A stretch of 64,000 bases of DNA from Caulobacterales bacterium (GCA_017303355.1 JAFLCU010000008.1:62001-126000), one strand, 5' to 3'; shown: positions 26,314-35,984, counted from the first letter of the stretch. A program made the numbers and translations. The notes: generated by a model from the sequence alone, not told the origin.

Positions 26314-26841
26314 ATGGATTTCCGACGCGCCACCTCCGAAGATATCCCCGCGCTCCACGCCTTGGTGGAGGCCGGCTATCGCGGTGAAAGCGCCAAGCAG
26401 GGCTGGACGCATGAAGCCGATTTGCTCGGCGGCCAGCGCACGGACGCGGCCGCACTCGCGGAAATCATCGCCGATCCGCAGCAGACCATTCTGCTCGCCG
26501 AGGAGAGTGGCGCGCTCACCGGATGCGTGTTGATCGCAGATGATGGCGAACGCGATGGGCGACGCATCGCGTATCTGGGCATGCTCACCGTCAATCCGGC
26601 GCTGCAAGCACGTGGGCTCGGGCGCAGCCTGATCGCCGCCGCCGAAACGCACGCGCTCGGCCTCGGCGCTTCAATCATGGAGATGACAGTCATCAAAAGC
26701 CGCACGGAGTTGATCGATTGGTACGTCCGCCGCGGCTACGCCGATACGGGCCGCGAGAAACCGTTCCCGCTGGACGATCCGCGCTTTGGCTTGCCGAAAA
26801 CACGCGATCTCGTATTTATCGTGCTTTCAAAACGGCTCTAG
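26314..26841 (+). CDS. GNAT family N-acetyltransferase
   Basis: The 175-residue GNAT fold protein has the acetyl-CoA loop motif in YLGMLTVNPALQARGLGRSLIAAAE (V-x-P-x-x-Q-x-x-G-x-G-x-x-L), followed by WYVRRGYADTGREKPF. The acceptor is unknown. It begins 20 bp after prs. Its 3' end overlaps the convergent kinase gene by 4 bp. Confidence 0.9.
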   Translation: MDFRRATSEDIPALHALVEAGYRGESAKQGWTHEADLLGGQRTDAAALAEIIADPQQTILLAEESGALTGCVLIADDGERDGRRIAYLGMLTVNPALQARGLGRSLIAAAETHALGLGASIMEMTVIKSRTELIDWYVRRGYADTGREKPFPLDDPRFGLPKTRDLVFIVLSKRL

Positions 26842-29147
26842 CGCACCGTGCAGTGGCGTTGCTGACGCTCCATGACCATGCGCAGCGCATTGTTGCGGTC
26901 CTGCTCGGACAGCCGCCCGCCTTGCGCCAAGGCGTCCATGAGCGCGCGCGATTGTGTATAGAGCGGGCATGCCTCCGCTTCACGCGCATGGTCGGCATAG
27001 AGATCGGCCAGCATCGCCAAGGTGATCGCGTAGCCGCGCGCATTGTCGGACACCTGGGGATTTTCTTGATAGAGACGCGCGCGTGCTTCGACTTGGCGCC
27101 GGATGACGGCGACGCCCGCTTCGAAGCGCCCGCTCATCGCCAGCGCCTGGGCCTGCGCAGTGAGAACAATGCGCTCGCTGCGCTGCGCGGCTTCGTCCGC
27201 GGGCTCAAAACTCAGAAGGCGCGGGATTTCCGCCGCGGCGATATCCAATTCGCGAAGCGCGTCGTCGGGGCGGTTTTGCTGCAGCATCGCCGTCGCCAGC
27301 GCCCAACGAGCCCGGATCACGCCGCGCAGAACGAGCATGTCGTCGGGATGACGCGCGGCGTAGGTCGCCAGCAGTGCAACAACGCGCGCATATTCGGCCT
27401 CGGATTCCGTCAGACGCTCGCGATAATAGTGCGCCTCGGCCAGCGCGTCGCGGGCGCGCGCAAGCATGATCACGCCCGCGCGCGTCGCACCCGCTTCGTC
27501 AACGGCGCCGATCGCCCCGATGGCGTAGCGCTCGGCATCGTCGTAACGCCCCTCCCAGTTCGCCAAGACGGCCTGCTCGACGAGCAATTTTGCCCCAAGC
27601 TCAGCACTCCGCGCCACATCGACCGCACCTGTCGCCTCCGCCATGAAACCGGACGCGGCAGAGAAATCTTGATCGAGATTCATCGCCAGGGATGCGCGCG
27701 CCAGCGCCACGCGCGCACGCATCGCGGCCCCGCGCGCATCTCGCGGCAGCGCGCGCGCCAATTCATCGGCGCGCGCCAGATTTGCGCGGGCGCCGACAAA
27801 ATCGCCGAGATTGGCGCCCTCACGCGCGCCCTGCAGGTCGGAGATACGGAGCAAACCTTCGATGGTTTCAACGCGCACATCGAGCGGCGCATTGGGCGCT
27901 CGCGAAAGCTCGTCGAGATAGGCTTGCGCCTCGCGCGCCACATCCCGGCGCATGGCGAGCGTGCCAGGCGTACGCTCGAGGCGCTCATATACGTCGAACA
28001 GAAGATAGCGCGCCAAACCGCGTACGTCGGCGAAGCGCTCCTCCGCGAGGCGGCGCGCATGATCGGCCTGCAGATAGAGCGATGTCATCACGCCCAGCGC
28101 GCCGAACGTCGCCATCAGTGCGATCACGCCGGCGAGAACGCCCCAGCGTCTGCGCCGCACGAACTTTCGCGCGACATAAAAGCGATCATGCGCGCGCGCC
28201 GCGATCGGGCGAAGCGATAGCCATGCGTGCAAGTCATCACGCAGCGCCGCCGCGGAAGGGTAACGCTCGGCCACCTCATCCGCGCAGGCGCGCGCGATAA
28301 TTTGGCTAATATCTTGCGGCGCCTGGCGCGCGCCGATCAAACGCCGCAGCAACGCGCCGAGCGCATAGACATCGTCCGCCGGCGTGGGGGCGGCGCCCGC
28401 GCGGCGCTGCGTGCTCGCGTAGGCCGGCGTGAAGGGATAGACCGCGCCCTCTTCCTCTACGTCGTGCAGCACGCGCGCAACGCCGAAATCGATCACTTTC
28501 ACCACGCCAGCATCGGTGACGAGAATGTTTTCCGGCTTCAGATCGGCGTGCACAATGAGATTTTGGTGCGCGTATTGCACGGCGTCGCACACCTCGATCA
28601 GCAAGCGCGCAACACCACGGACATCCAGCGCGTGTGCTTGCGCGAATGAGTCGATCGGCGCGCCGCGCACCAGCTCCATGATCAGGAACGGCAAGCCCGC
28701 CTCGGTGACGCCGCCATCATATAATTGCGCGATGTTCGTGTGGCTGAGCTTGGCCAAGGTCCGCCGTTCGCGATCGAACAACGCGCGCGCGGCGCTCGGC
28801 ATCGCGGATGGCCGCATCAGCTTGATAGCGACCTCGTGCTCGAACAAGCCATCGTCACGGGCGGCGAGAAAGGTCTCGCCCATTCCCCCCGCACCCAGCG
28901 TGCGAATGATTTTATAACGCCCGACATGGTCTGGCGGCGGCGCGCCCAAACCTGCCTCGACGGCGCCGCCTGTCGGCATGAGCCCTGTCGCGTCCAGATC
29001 GGCCCGCACCAGCCGTTCCACGGCGACGCGCAAGCCCGCGTCGGCGGCGCAAGCAGCCTCGATCCATGCGGCGCGTTCCGTCTCGGGGCGCGCCAACGCC
29101 GCCTCGAACACGTCAAGCGCACGCCTTGAGAGGTCAGCCTGGCTCAT
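26838..29147 (-). CDS. Membrane-anchored Ser/Thr protein kinase with helical repeat C-terminus
   Basis: A 769-residue Hanks-type kinase. The catalytic domain covers about residues 75-325: LGAGGMGETFLAARDDG (P-loop), VAIKLM, IVHADLKPENILV (catalytic Asp, with HAD instead of HRD) and VIDFGVARVL (DFG). The APE region is unusual (FTPAYASTQRRAG). One membrane span lies near 335-358 (WGVLAGVIALMATFGALGVMTSLYL). The remaining 400 residues are an alanine-rich, TPR-like helical repeat region. It has all residues needed for activity. The start is the ATG at 29147. The substrate is unknown. Confidence 0.9.
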   Translation of the reverse strand: MSQADLSRRALDVFEAALARPETERAAWIEAACAADAGLRVAVERLVRADLDATGLMPTGGAVEAGLGAPPPDHVGRYKIIRTLGAGGMGETFLAARDDGLFEHEVAIKLMRPSAMPSAARALFDRERRTLAKLSHTNIAQLYDGGVTEAGLPFLIMELVRGAPIDSFAQAHALDVRGVARLLIEVCDAVQYAHQNLIVHADLKPENILVTDAGVVKVIDFGVARVLHDVEEEGAVYPFTPAYASTQRRAGAAPTPADDVYALGALLRRLIGARQAPQDISQIIARACADEVAERYPSAAALRDDLHAWLSLRPIAARAHDRFYVARKFVRRRRWGVLAGVIALMATFGALGVMTSLYLQADHARRLAEERFADVRGLARYLLFDVYERLERTPGTLAMRRDVAREAQAYLDELSRAPNAPLDVRVETIEGLLRISDLQGAREGANLGDFVGARANLARADELARALPRDARGAAMRARVALARASLAMNLDQDFSAASGFMAEATGAVDVARSAELGAKLLVEQAVLANWEGRYDDAERYAIGAIGAVDEAGATRAGVIMLARARDALAEAHYYRERLTESEAEYARVVALLATYAARHPDDMLVLRGVIRARWALATAMLQQNRPDDALRELDIAAAEIPRLLSFEPADEAAQRSERIVLTAQAQALAMSGRFEAGVAVIRRQVEARARLYQENPQVSDNARGYAITLAMLADLYADHAREAEACPLYTQSRALMDALAQGGRLSEQDRNNALRMVMERQQRHCTVR

Positions 29148-29212
29148 CCCATACCCGCGCCACCTCTAGCATGAGGGGGCCAGGCCGCACGCGATATCCC
29201 CGCTCGGGCGGG

Positions 29213-29250
29213 TCAAAAAAATACGGCGGCGCGCTTCCGCACCGCCGTTG
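29213..29250 (-). terminator. Intrinsic terminator after the diiron protein gene
   Basis: Read on the minus strand, ACGGCGG and CCGCCGT form a stem (29242-29248 with 29223-29229) around a 12-base loop, followed by ATTTTTTTG. It lies 26 bp past the stop of the gene at 29276 and shields the downstream kinase gene. Confidence 0.8.
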
Positions 29251-29275
29251 CTCGAATCTTGAGCCTAGGGGAGAG

Positions 29276-30397
29276 CTATTCGGCCGCGACTTTCGCGGCG
29301 GCGAGATTTTCCTTGGTGGGGAGCGGCTTTTCGAGTTGCCCCCAATCGATCAGCACGTCGCCGGCGAGGTCTTCGTACTTGAGTGCGCCGAGAACCTCGT
29401 ATTTTGGCCGCACCTTTTCGGTGAGCAGGCCGACGCGCTTCAAGTTCGGCATGATCCGTTCGAAGAGCAATTCGCGGAACAGGCCGATCACCATGGAATC
29501 CATGATGTGCTTCTTGGCGGCTTCCAGATCGAAGCCGTACTCACGCATCACGTCCATGCCAAACAAGCGATCGCGCATGATCGCGCAGGCTTGATAGGCG
29601 AACTCGGCGCGATCCTCGATCTCCTGCTCAGGCAGCGCCTTGATCCAATCCTCGAGATAATTGACGCCGAACGCCACGTGACGCCCTTCATCGCGCATCA
29701 CCAGTTCGACGACCTGCTTCAGCACGGGGTCCTTCGTCGTGCGCACGGTGGTGCCGAACGCGGCAAGCGCCAAGCCTTCAATGATCAGCTGCATGCCGAT
29801 GAATTTCAGGTCCCAGCGCTCGTCGGCGAGCACCTTGTCGATCAGCGCCTTCAGATTGTCGTTGATCGGATAGATGCGGCCACAGCGTTGGCGCAGGTAG
29901 TGATTGAACACTTCGACGTGGCGCGCTTCGTCGAAGGTCTGCGACGCGGCGTAGAGTTTCGCGTCCGCGGTCGGCGCGCACGACACGAGTTGCGACGCGA
30001 CCAAAAGCGCGCCCTGCTCGCCGTGCAGGAATTGGCTCATGGTCTGCGCATGCGCCTTCCACGAGAACTCGATCTTCTCCTTCTCGCTCAGCGCATCGTA
30101 TTCAGGATAGCCGTTTAGCGCGTTTAGCGAGGCTTCGGACGGGTAGTCGTCCATGTCGCAGGGCGCATCCCAGATGATGTCGTCGGTCGGGTTCCAGTTG
30201 AACTTCTTGCCAAGTTCGTAGAGCCGGCGGATTTTCGCGTTGGCGCTGTCGTAATCCCAGTTGAAGGAACCGGTCAGCGGCGTGTGGAAGATTTCGCGGA
30301 TGGTCTCCACGTCCTCCATCGTCAGCTTGTCGGCCAAGTCGTCCTGTTCGAACGTGCGCACCTCTTGCGGGGGCTTGTCGACGATGGTGACGCGCAT
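29276..30397 (-). CDS. Ferritin-like diiron carboxylate protein (ribonucleotide-reductase-R2-like)
   Basis: The 373-residue helical protein carries two E-x-x-H pairs plus two further Glu: QFLHGEQGAL, QTFDEARHVEVF, IIEGLALAAF, VMRDEGRHVAFG. This is the four-helix diiron pattern of R2-like oxidases and N-oxygenases such as AurF. It is not a standard NrdB, because no radical-tyrosine motif or C-terminal NrdA-binding tail is apparent. ATG 30397 is chosen since AGGGAG sits upstream. A perfect 14-bp palindrome 22 bp upstream suggests repressor control. The oxidised substrate is unknown. Confidence 0.8.
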   Translation of the reverse strand: MRVTIVDKPPQEVRTFEQDDLADKLTMEDVETIREIFHTPLTGSFNWDYDSANAKIRRLYELGKKFNWNPTDDIIWDAPCDMDDYPSEASLNALNGYPEYDALSEKEKIEFSWKAHAQTMSQFLHGEQGALLVASQLVSCAPTADAKLYAASQTFDEARHVEVFNHYLRQRCGRIYPINDNLKALIDKVLADERWDLKFIGMQLIIEGLALAAFGTTVRTTKDPVLKQVVELVMRDEGRHVAFGVNYLEDWIKALPEQEIEDRAEFAYQACAIMRDRLFGMDVMREYGFDLEAAKKHIMDSMVIGLFRELLFERIMPNLKRVGLLTEKVRPKYEVLGALKYEDLAGDVLIDWGQLEKPLPTKENLAAAKVAAE

Positions 30398-30419
30398 TGT
30401 TGTTTTCTCCCTATTAAAA

Positions 30420-30433
30420 TGACGCATGCGTCA
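30420..30433. promoter_or_regulatory. Perfect palindrome upstream of the diiron gene
   Basis: TGACGCATGCGTCA is its own reverse complement; flanking bases on the minus strand extend it to TTGACGCATGCGTCATTTT. It is followed by an AT-rich -10-like stretch and then the ribosome site of the diiron gene. The half-site TGACG and the trailing CGTCATTTT match the candidate TetR operator at 8883-8895. Confidence 0.65.
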
Positions 30434-30555
30434 ACTTTAAAGGAGCGCCGCCCAACCGCCTCCGCATTGATCCAAATCAAACCGGGACTTGGCCGGCGGC
30501 ATCTAGATACCGCCAAATTGGCGTGGGAAGCCGGTTTTAGGCCGTTGCGCCTAGC

Positions 30556-30600
30556 TTGCGGTGAGCGCCGCCATCCGCTAGAAGCCCCGCTTCCATTTTT
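30556..30600 (+). promoter_or_regulatory. rplY promoter with shared ribosomal-protein block
   Basis: -35 TTGCGG (30556-30561), a 17-bp spacer, -10 TAGAAG (30579-30584), then CCCCGCTTCCATTTT (30585-30599). The same spacing and 15-base block precede rpmJ and rpmE. Transcription would begin about at the end of CCCCGC, giving a GC-rich discriminator. The rplY ATG is 35 bp further on. Confidence 0.75.
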
Positions 30601-30634
30601 CCGACGATAGCGGATTTCGAAGGGGCACGGGCCC

Positions 30635-31273
30635 ATGGCCGGCATTGTATTGAACGTTGAACAGCGCGAGCGCATCGGCACGGGCGGCGCGCGCGCCACC
30701 CGCAAGGCCGGCCTCATCCCCGGCGTGCTCTATGGCGGCCCGCGCGGCGCTGTGCCGATCGAAATCAACGCCAAGGACGTCGAAATGGCGCTCCGTTCGG
30801 GCAAATTCATCTCGCACATGGTCGAGCTCGACCACAAAGGCGAGCGTCAGCCGGTGATCCCGCGCGCGATCCAGCTGCATCCGGTTTCGGATCAGCCGAT
30901 CCATGTCGACCTCTATCGCGTCGAAGAAAACTCCGTGATCACGATCGACGTCGTCGTGCGCTTCAAGAACCACGAAGCTTCGCCCGGTCTGAAGCGCGGC
31001 GGCGCACTCAACATCGTGCGCCACACCATCAAGCTGAAGGTGAAGGCCAACGCGATCCCCGAAGAGATCGTTGTCGACCTCACCGGTAAGGACATCGGCG
31101 ACTCGATCCACATCTCGTCGATCACGCTGCCGGCTGGCGCGCGCCCGGTAATCGCCGACCGCGATTTCACGATCGCGACGATCACCGGCCGCAAGGCTGA
31201 GAAGGAAGAGACCCCAGCGGCTGAAGCCGCCCCTGCGGCCGCTGCCGCTCCGGCTGAAAAAGACAAGAAGTAA
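30635..31273 (+). CDS. rplY: 50S ribosomal protein L25 (long, CTC-type)
   Basis: The 212-residue protein binds 5S rRNA. It contains the L25 core (ERIGTGGARATRKAGLIPGVLYGG ... HMVELDHKGERQPVIPRAIQLHPVSDQPIHVDLYRV) and the CTC-type beta-domain. It ends in an Ala/Glu/Pro-rich charged tail (about residues 185-212). Its length fits the long form, not the short E. coli L25. It is the first gene of the rplY-pth-TPR-ychF cluster, preceded by the shared ribosomal-protein promoter. Confidence 0.96.
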   Translation: MAGIVLNVEQRERIGTGGARATRKAGLIPGVLYGGPRGAVPIEINAKDVEMALRSGKFISHMVELDHKGERQPVIPRAIQLHPVSDQPIHVDLYRVEENSVITIDVVVRFKNHEASPGLKRGGALNIVRHTIKLKVKANAIPEEIVVDLTGKDIGDSIHISSITLPAGARPVIADRDFTIATITGRKAEKEETPAAEAAPAAAAAPAEKDKK

Positions 31274-31311
31274 GGAAGGCAGATACGCCTTCCTTTCCTG
31301 ACAAAGGAAAG
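31274..31311 (+). terminator. Tandem hairpins between rplY and pth
   Basis: GGAAGGC (31274-31280) pairs with GCCTTCC (31287-31293) and is followed by TTTCC. A second stem, CTTTCCT (31293-31299) with AGGAAAG (31305-31311), shares the base at 31293, so the two full stems compete at that position. No long U-tract follows, so this may be an mRNA-processing or partial-attenuation site. Confidence 0.5.
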
Positions 31312-31325
31312 ACTAGAAGGCGTTC

Positions 31326-31934
31326 ATGCTGCTCCTTGTCGGCCTCGGCAATCCTGGCCCGAAATACGCAGGCAATCGACATAACATCGGCTTCATGGCC
31401 GTGGATGCGATCGCGCGCGCGCATGGCTTCGGGCCGTGGAAGAAGAAGTTCCAAGGCGAACTCAGCGAAGGCCACATCGATGGCGTGCGCACGCTGTTGC
31501 TGAAGCCGCAAACCTTCATGAATGAGAGCGGGCGCGCCGTGGGCGAAGCGGCGAACTTCCACAAGCTCGGCCCGCATCAGGTGGTCGTTTTCTACGATGA
31601 GATCGATTTGGCGCCTGGCCGCTTTCGCATGAAAACAGGCGGCGGCGCCGCCGGTCACAACGGCATCCGCTCGATCATCGCATCATCGGTCGGCGAAGGC
31701 TTTCGCCGCGCGCGTATGGGCGTAGGCCATCCCGGCCAGAAGGAACTGGTGCACCATTATGTGCTCAGCGACTTTTACAAAACCGAGACCGAGTGGGTTC
31801 AAAAGCTGCTCGACGCCTGCGCGCGCGCGGCGTCTTTCCTCGCAAAGGGCGAGGACGAAAAATATCAGGGCGAGGTCATGCGTCTCGCGCCGGCGGAGAA
31901 AGCCAATCCGCGCCAGCAAACCGGAGAGACGTGA
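31326..31934 (+). CDS. pth: Peptidyl-tRNA hydrolase
   Basis: Releases tRNA from stalled peptidyl-tRNA. The 202-residue protein has [24 protein letters not shown] (catalytic His), [39 protein letters not shown] and GVGHPG, all the Pth signatures. It follows rplY, the usual alphaproteobacterial order. Confidence 0.97.
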   Translation: MLLLVGLGNPGPKYAGNRHNIGFMAVDAIARAHGFGPWKKKFQGELSEGHIDGVRTLLLKPQTFMNESGRAVGEAANFHKLGPHQVVVFYDEIDLAPGRFRMKTGGGAAGHNGIRSIIASSVGEGFRRARMGVGHPGQKELVHHYVLSDFYKTETEWVQKLLDACARAASFLAKGEDEKYQGEVMRLAPAEKANPRQQTGET

Positions 31935-31937
31935 CGC

Positions 31938-32678
31938 ATGTTCATGCTGATCCTCACCTATCTGCCCTCTTTGCTCTGCGGCATGCATGTCGTGCGCACT
32001 GGGCGCGAGATGTTTTGGCTCTGGCTCTTCATCATCGGGCCGGTGATTGCGCCCGCATTCTATTTCTTCGCTGTTCTGCTGCCGGAAATGATGGGTGGGC
32101 GCACCGCGCGCGGCGTCGGCAAGGCGGCGCGGCAAGCGCTTGATCCTGAGCGCGACTATCGCAACGCGCTGCGCGCGCTCGACGATACGCCGACCGTGGG
32201 CAATCGCATGAAGGTGGCGCAAGCCGCCGCCGCACTCGGACGCTGGAGCGATTCCGAAGCACAATGGGCGCTCGCCGCGGACGGCCACTGGGCGGATGAT
32301 CCGGCGGTGTTGCGCGGCCACGCCGACGCGTTGCTTGAACTGGGCCGTTGGGACGAAGCGCTGACGCGGCTCGAACACTTGCGCAAGCAAGGCCGCGAAG
32401 GCGAGACGCCGCAAGTGGCGCTGGCGTTCGCCCGCGCTTATGAGGGCCTCGGCCGCAACCAGGAGGCGGATGACGCATTTCGCTTCGCTGCCGATCGCGT
32501 TCCTGGCCTGGAGGCTGGCGGCCGCTATGTCGCGTTCATGGCCAAGACAGGCCGCCGCGAAGACGCCGAAATCGGCTTGGTCGAACTTGAGCGTCGACTG
32601 CAAAAAATCGCGCCTCCCCTACGCCCAGAAGCGCGCATATGGCGCGACATGGCCGCCAACGCATTGGCGTGCAAATAA
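31938..32678 (+). CDS. TPR-like membrane protein in the pth-ychF cluster
   Basis: The 246-residue protein has two N-terminal hydrophobic segments (FMLILTYLPSLLCGMHVV and MFWLWLFIIGPVIAPAFYFFAVLL), then helical TPR-like repeats (about 80-240, e.g. RMKVAQAAAALGRWSDSEAQWALAADG). Similar proteins sit beside pth in related genomes, but no function is known to me. It starts 3 bp after the pth stop. ychF begins 18 bp downstream. Confidence 0.8.
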   Translation: MFMLILTYLPSLLCGMHVVRTGREMFWLWLFIIGPVIAPAFYFFAVLLPEMMGGRTARGVGKAARQALDPERDYRNALRALDDTPTVGNRMKVAQAAAALGRWSDSEAQWALAADGHWADDPAVLRGHADALLELGRWDEALTRLEHLRKQGREGETPQVALAFARAYEGLGRNQEADDAFRFAADRVPGLEAGGRYVAFMAKTGRREDAEIGLVELERRLQKIAPPLRPEARIWRDMAANALACK

Positions 32679-32696
32679 ATCGAACGAGGAAATATT

Positions 32697-33794
32697 ATGG
32701 GTTTCAAATGCGGCATCGTGGGTTTGCCGAATGTCGGCAAGTCCACGCTCTTCAATGCGCTGACCAAGACGGCCGCGGCGCAAGCGGCGAATTATCCGTT
32801 CTGCACCATTGAGCCGAATGTCGGCGAGGTGGCGATGCCGGAGCCGCGCCTGAACGCACTGGCGAAAATCGCGGGCTCGAAAGAGATTATCCCGACACGC
32901 ATGAATTTTGTCGATATCGCCGGCCTCGTGCGCGGCGCCTCGAAGGGCGAAGGCCTGGGCAACCAATTCCTCGCCAACATCCGCGAATGCGACGCCATTG
33001 CCTACGTGCTGCGTTGCTTCGAGAACGACGACATCACCCACGTCGAAGGCAAGATCGATCCGATCGCCGACCTTGAAACGGTCGAGACCGAATTGATGCT
33101 CGCCGATCTCGAAAGCCTGGATAAGCGCGTCGCCAATCTTGAGAAGAAGGCCAAGGGCGGCGACAAGGAAGCCAAGCTCACGCTCGAACTCGTGCTGCGC
33201 GCGAAGGCGTTGCTGGAAGATGGGAAACCCGCGCGCCTCACCAAGCGCGCGGCGGAAGAAGAAAAAGCCTTCCAGATGCTGCAGCTGCTGACGGCGCTGC
33301 CTGTGCTCTATGTGTGCAACGTCAACGAAGAGGACGCCGCCAAAGGCAACGCGCACACCGCGCGTGTCGAAGAACGCGCCAAAGCCGAGCATGCGGCGTG
33401 CCTGATCATCTGCGCGCAGCTCGAAGCCGAAATCGCCGCCCTCTCCGATGACGAGCAAACCGAATTCCTCGCCACGGTCGGCCTCGAAGAACCCGGCCTC
33501 GCGCGCCTCATTCACGCCGGCTACGATCTGCTAGGCTTGCAAACCTATTTCACCGTGGGCCCCAAGGAAGCGCGCGCCTGGACGATCCAGAAGGGTTGGA
33601 CCGCGCCGCAAGCCGCTGGCGTCATTCACGGCGATTTTGAAAAAGGCTTCATCCGCGCCGAGACCATCGGTTTCGAGGATTTCGTCAAGTTCAATGGCGA
33701 AGTCGGCGCCAAGGAAGCCGGCAAGATGCGGCTTGAAGGCAAGGATTATGTCGTCAAGGAAGGCGACGTGATGCATTTCCGCTTCAATGCGTGA
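32697..33794 (+). CDS. ychF: Redox-regulated ATPase / OLA1-family GTPase YchF
   Basis: This 365-residue TRAFAC P-loop ATPase has Walker [38 protein letters not shown], the degenerate NxxE motif (NVNEED) that confers ATP specificity, and the C-terminal TGS-like domain ([35 protein letters not shown]...). It associates with ribosomes. GAGGA precedes the ATG. The 3' end overlaps the next gene by 8 bp. Confidence 0.97.
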   Translation: MGFKCGIVGLPNVGKSTLFNALTKTAAAQAANYPFCTIEPNVGEVAMPEPRLNALAKIAGSKEIIPTRMNFVDIAGLVRGASKGEGLGNQFLANIRECDAIAYVLRCFENDDITHVEGKIDPIADLETVETELMLADLESLDKRVANLEKKAKGGDKEAKLTLELVLRAKALLEDGKPARLTKRAAEEEKAFQMLQLLTALPVLYVCNVNEEDAAKGNAHTARVEERAKAEHAACLIICAQLEAEIAALSDDEQTEFLATVGLEEPGLARLIHAGYDLLGLQTYFTVGPKEARAWTIQKGWTAPQAAGVIHGDFEKGFIRAETIGFEDFVKFNGEVGAKEAGKMRLEGKDYVVKEGDVMHFRFNA

Positions 33795-35004
33795 GACGCC
33801 CGCTCACACGCTCTCAACGTTCGAACTTGTGGCGATGGTGGCGGCGCTTTCGGCGCTGAATGCGCTGGCGATCGATATCATGCTGCCGGCGCTGCCGGAC
33901 ATCGGCCGCAGCTTTGGGCTGGCGAACGATAACGATCGCCAACTCGTTATCGTCGTTTATGTAGCGCTGTTCGGCGTGTCGCAGCTGGCCTACGGGCCGC
34001 TTTCGGATTCGTTCGGCCGGCGCGGCATTCTCATCTGGTCGCTCGCGATTTTCATCGCGGGCTCCGTGCTTTGCGTGATCGCACCGAACTACGAACTATT
34101 CCTGGCCGCACGTGCGTTGCAGGGCGTGGGCGCGGCGGCCACCCGCGTCGTATCGATCGCCGTGGTGCGAGATCTCACCGAAGGGCGACGCATGGCGCAG
34201 GTCATGTCCATGGCCATGACCGTCTTCATGATCGTTCCCATCGTCGCGCCGGCGCTTGGCCAGGCTGTGTTGTTCTTTGCGCCGTGGCGCTGGATCTTCG
34301 GCGCGCTGCTGATCTATTCGCTCATCATCCTGGCATGGGCGTTATTGCGCTTGCCCGAAACGCTGAAGCCTGAACATCGCCGCCCGCTGCAACCGGCCAT
34401 GATTGCACGCGGCTATCTCGAAGTCGTGAAGCAGCGTCAAACCATGGGATACATGGCGGCGAGCACCTTCCTGACGGCTTGCCTGTTTGGCTACATCACC
34501 AGCTCCGAACAGCTCTATGTCGATGTGTATGAGCTGGGCGCCGCCTTCCCGATTGCGTTCGCGGCCATCGCTATCGCGGTTTCCGCCGGGACTTTCGTCA
34601 ATTCGCGCATCGTCATGCGCTACGGCATGCGCCGCATCTCGCACGCGATGATGCTTTGGCTCGCCGCGTTCGCGGGCCTGCATGCGCTGATCGCCCTGCT
34701 TTTTGCGCCACCGCTGTGGCTTTTTCTTTCGCTACTTGCGCTCACACTCTGCGTGTTTGGCCTCATCTCCAGCAATTTCAACACGCTGGCAATGACGCCC
34801 GTCGCGCACGTGGCGGGCTCGGCGTCGGCGCTGTTCGGCGCGGTGACAGGTACGGGCGGCGCCATCCTTGGCGCGTTGATTGGCCGTGGCTTTGACGGCA
34901 CAGTCGCGCCGTTTCTGATCGGGCTTTTCCTCGCCAGCCTCGGCGTGATCACCTCCGCGTTCTGGACCGAGCGAGGGCGTCTGTTCCGGGAGACGGATCG
35001 CTAA
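33787..35004 (+). CDS. Bcr/CflA-type multidrug MFS exporter
   Basis: The 405-residue protein opens with the Bcr/CflA signature [21 protein letters not shown] and has [15 protein letters not shown] (motif A), [22 protein letters not shown] and 12 likely membrane helices. Members expel bicyclomycin, sulfonamides or chloramphenicol by proton antiport, or export L-cysteine. Its start overlaps ychF. Its stop overlaps that of the convergent protease gene by 4 bp. Confidence 0.92.
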   Translation: MRETPAHTLSTFELVAMVAALSALNALAIDIMLPALPDIGRSFGLANDNDRQLVIVVYVALFGVSQLAYGPLSDSFGRRGILIWSLAIFIAGSVLCVIAPNYELFLAARALQGVGAAATRVVSIAVVRDLTEGRRMAQVMSMAMTVFMIVPIVAPALGQAVLFFAPWRWIFGALLIYSLIILAWALLRLPETLKPEHRRPLQPAMIARGYLEVVKQRQTMGYMAASTFLTACLFGYITSSEQLYVDVYELGAAFPIAFAAIAIAVSAGTFVNSRIVMRYGMRRISHAMMLWLAAFAGLHALIALLFAPPLWLFLSLLALTLCVFGLISSNFNTLAMTPVAHVAGSASALFGAVTGTGGAILGALIGRGFDGTVAPFLIGLFLASLGVITSAFWTERGRLFRETDR

Positions 35005-35984
35005 TCGCGCAGCCGCGTGCCAAATTCGAGCGGATCGCGGATGTGCAGATAGACAGCGCCACGCTCGTAGTCGATAGCGAGGCCGCGCGATTGCGAGAGC
35101 ACGTCCATGCCAATGAGCAGGGTCGGCTCGTCGGTCAAATCCCAAATGCGGAAGATGTGAAAATCGCCGACATAGGCGGTGACGTTGCGCACCTCCAACT
35201 CGCCCATCCGCATGCGCGGCAGGAAGATCGAGCGATCCAGCACGATCGGCTCGCTGGTGGACGCGAAATGCACCCGTGCGCGATTGCGGCGGACGCGTAG
35301 ATTTACAGCGTCGCGCAACGCCTCGTTCGCCAGCGACGTATCCGAACCCGTATCCACGAGCAGATGCGTGCGTATGCCATTGATGCTGCCGCGCACGACG
35401 ACAAGATGACCAAACCGCATCTCGCCGTTCAAGCGCGCCCAGCCGCGCAAGCGGCGCGCCTCACGCGAGGGTATGATCTCGATGCAATGGCGCTCGAAAT
35501 CCATGCGCAGGCGCCGGCCGCGCATGCCGTCGACGCCAAGTAAACCATGCTCGCCCGCGAGCACCGCGCCCTGCAGCATCGGCATCGCCGCCGTGCCGAG
35601 CGAGAGCTGCCCATATTGCAGCGAGCCGACCTCGACGAGTGGCGCAACCGTCACGCCGTGCACGGAATGCACCTCGCCGGAACCGTTGAACGGCAGACCC
35701 AATTGCTCCGCCAGCGCTTGCGAGACGACGGACCGATTGGCGCCGGTATCGACGATGAAACGGAACGGCCCCTGCCCGTTCACGCTTACGGGCGCCACCA
35801 CGCGGCCAAGCCGATCGGAACGTGTCGCGCCATAGGCAAAGTCCTGCGGCAACGCGGTTTGGTAGGCGGCGAGATCCGGCGCATCGATGCACTCAGCGCG
35901 CGCAGGCGAAGCCCACGCGCTCCAAACGGCGCCGATGAGCAGCGCCACAAGATGACGAACGAGTCTCACCGCACGATCGAGCAT
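35001..35984 (-). CDS. Exported retropepsin-like aspartyl protease with two DTG motifs
   Basis: The 327-residue protein has an N-terminal signal or anchor (VRHLVALLIGAVWSAWASPARAEC) and two retropepsin half-domains: RFIVDTGANRSVV near residue 95 and THLLVDTGSDTSLAN near residue 210. Bacterial members of this clan include PerP, the Caulobacter periplasmic protease that cleaves PodJ; a similar role is a guess. With two DTG lobes the chain might form a pepsin-like single-chain enzyme. ATG 35984 is taken; GTG 35993 would add three residues. Confidence 0.85.
   Translation of the reverse strand: MLDRAVRLVRHLVALLIGAVWSAWASPARAECIDAPDLAAYQTALPQDFAYGATRSDRLGRVVAPVSVNGQGPFRFIVDTGANRSVVSQALAEQLGLPFNGSGEVHSVHGVTVAPLVEVGSLQYGQLSLGTAAMPMLQGAVLAGEHGLLGVDGMRGRRLRMDFERHCIEIIPSREARRLRGWARLNGEMRFGHLVVVRGSINGIRTHLLVDTGSDTSLANEALRDAVNLRVRRNRARVHFASTSEPIVLDRSIFLPRMRMGELEVRNVTAYVGDFHIFRIWDLTDEPTLLIGMDVLSQSRGLAIDYERGAVYLHIRDPLEFGTRLRD

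Noticed and set aside
26718..28220. A 500-codon plus-strand open frame
   Set aside because: It is antisense to the Ser/Thr kinase gene; the translation is Arg/His-rich and motif-free, a GC-skew shadow.
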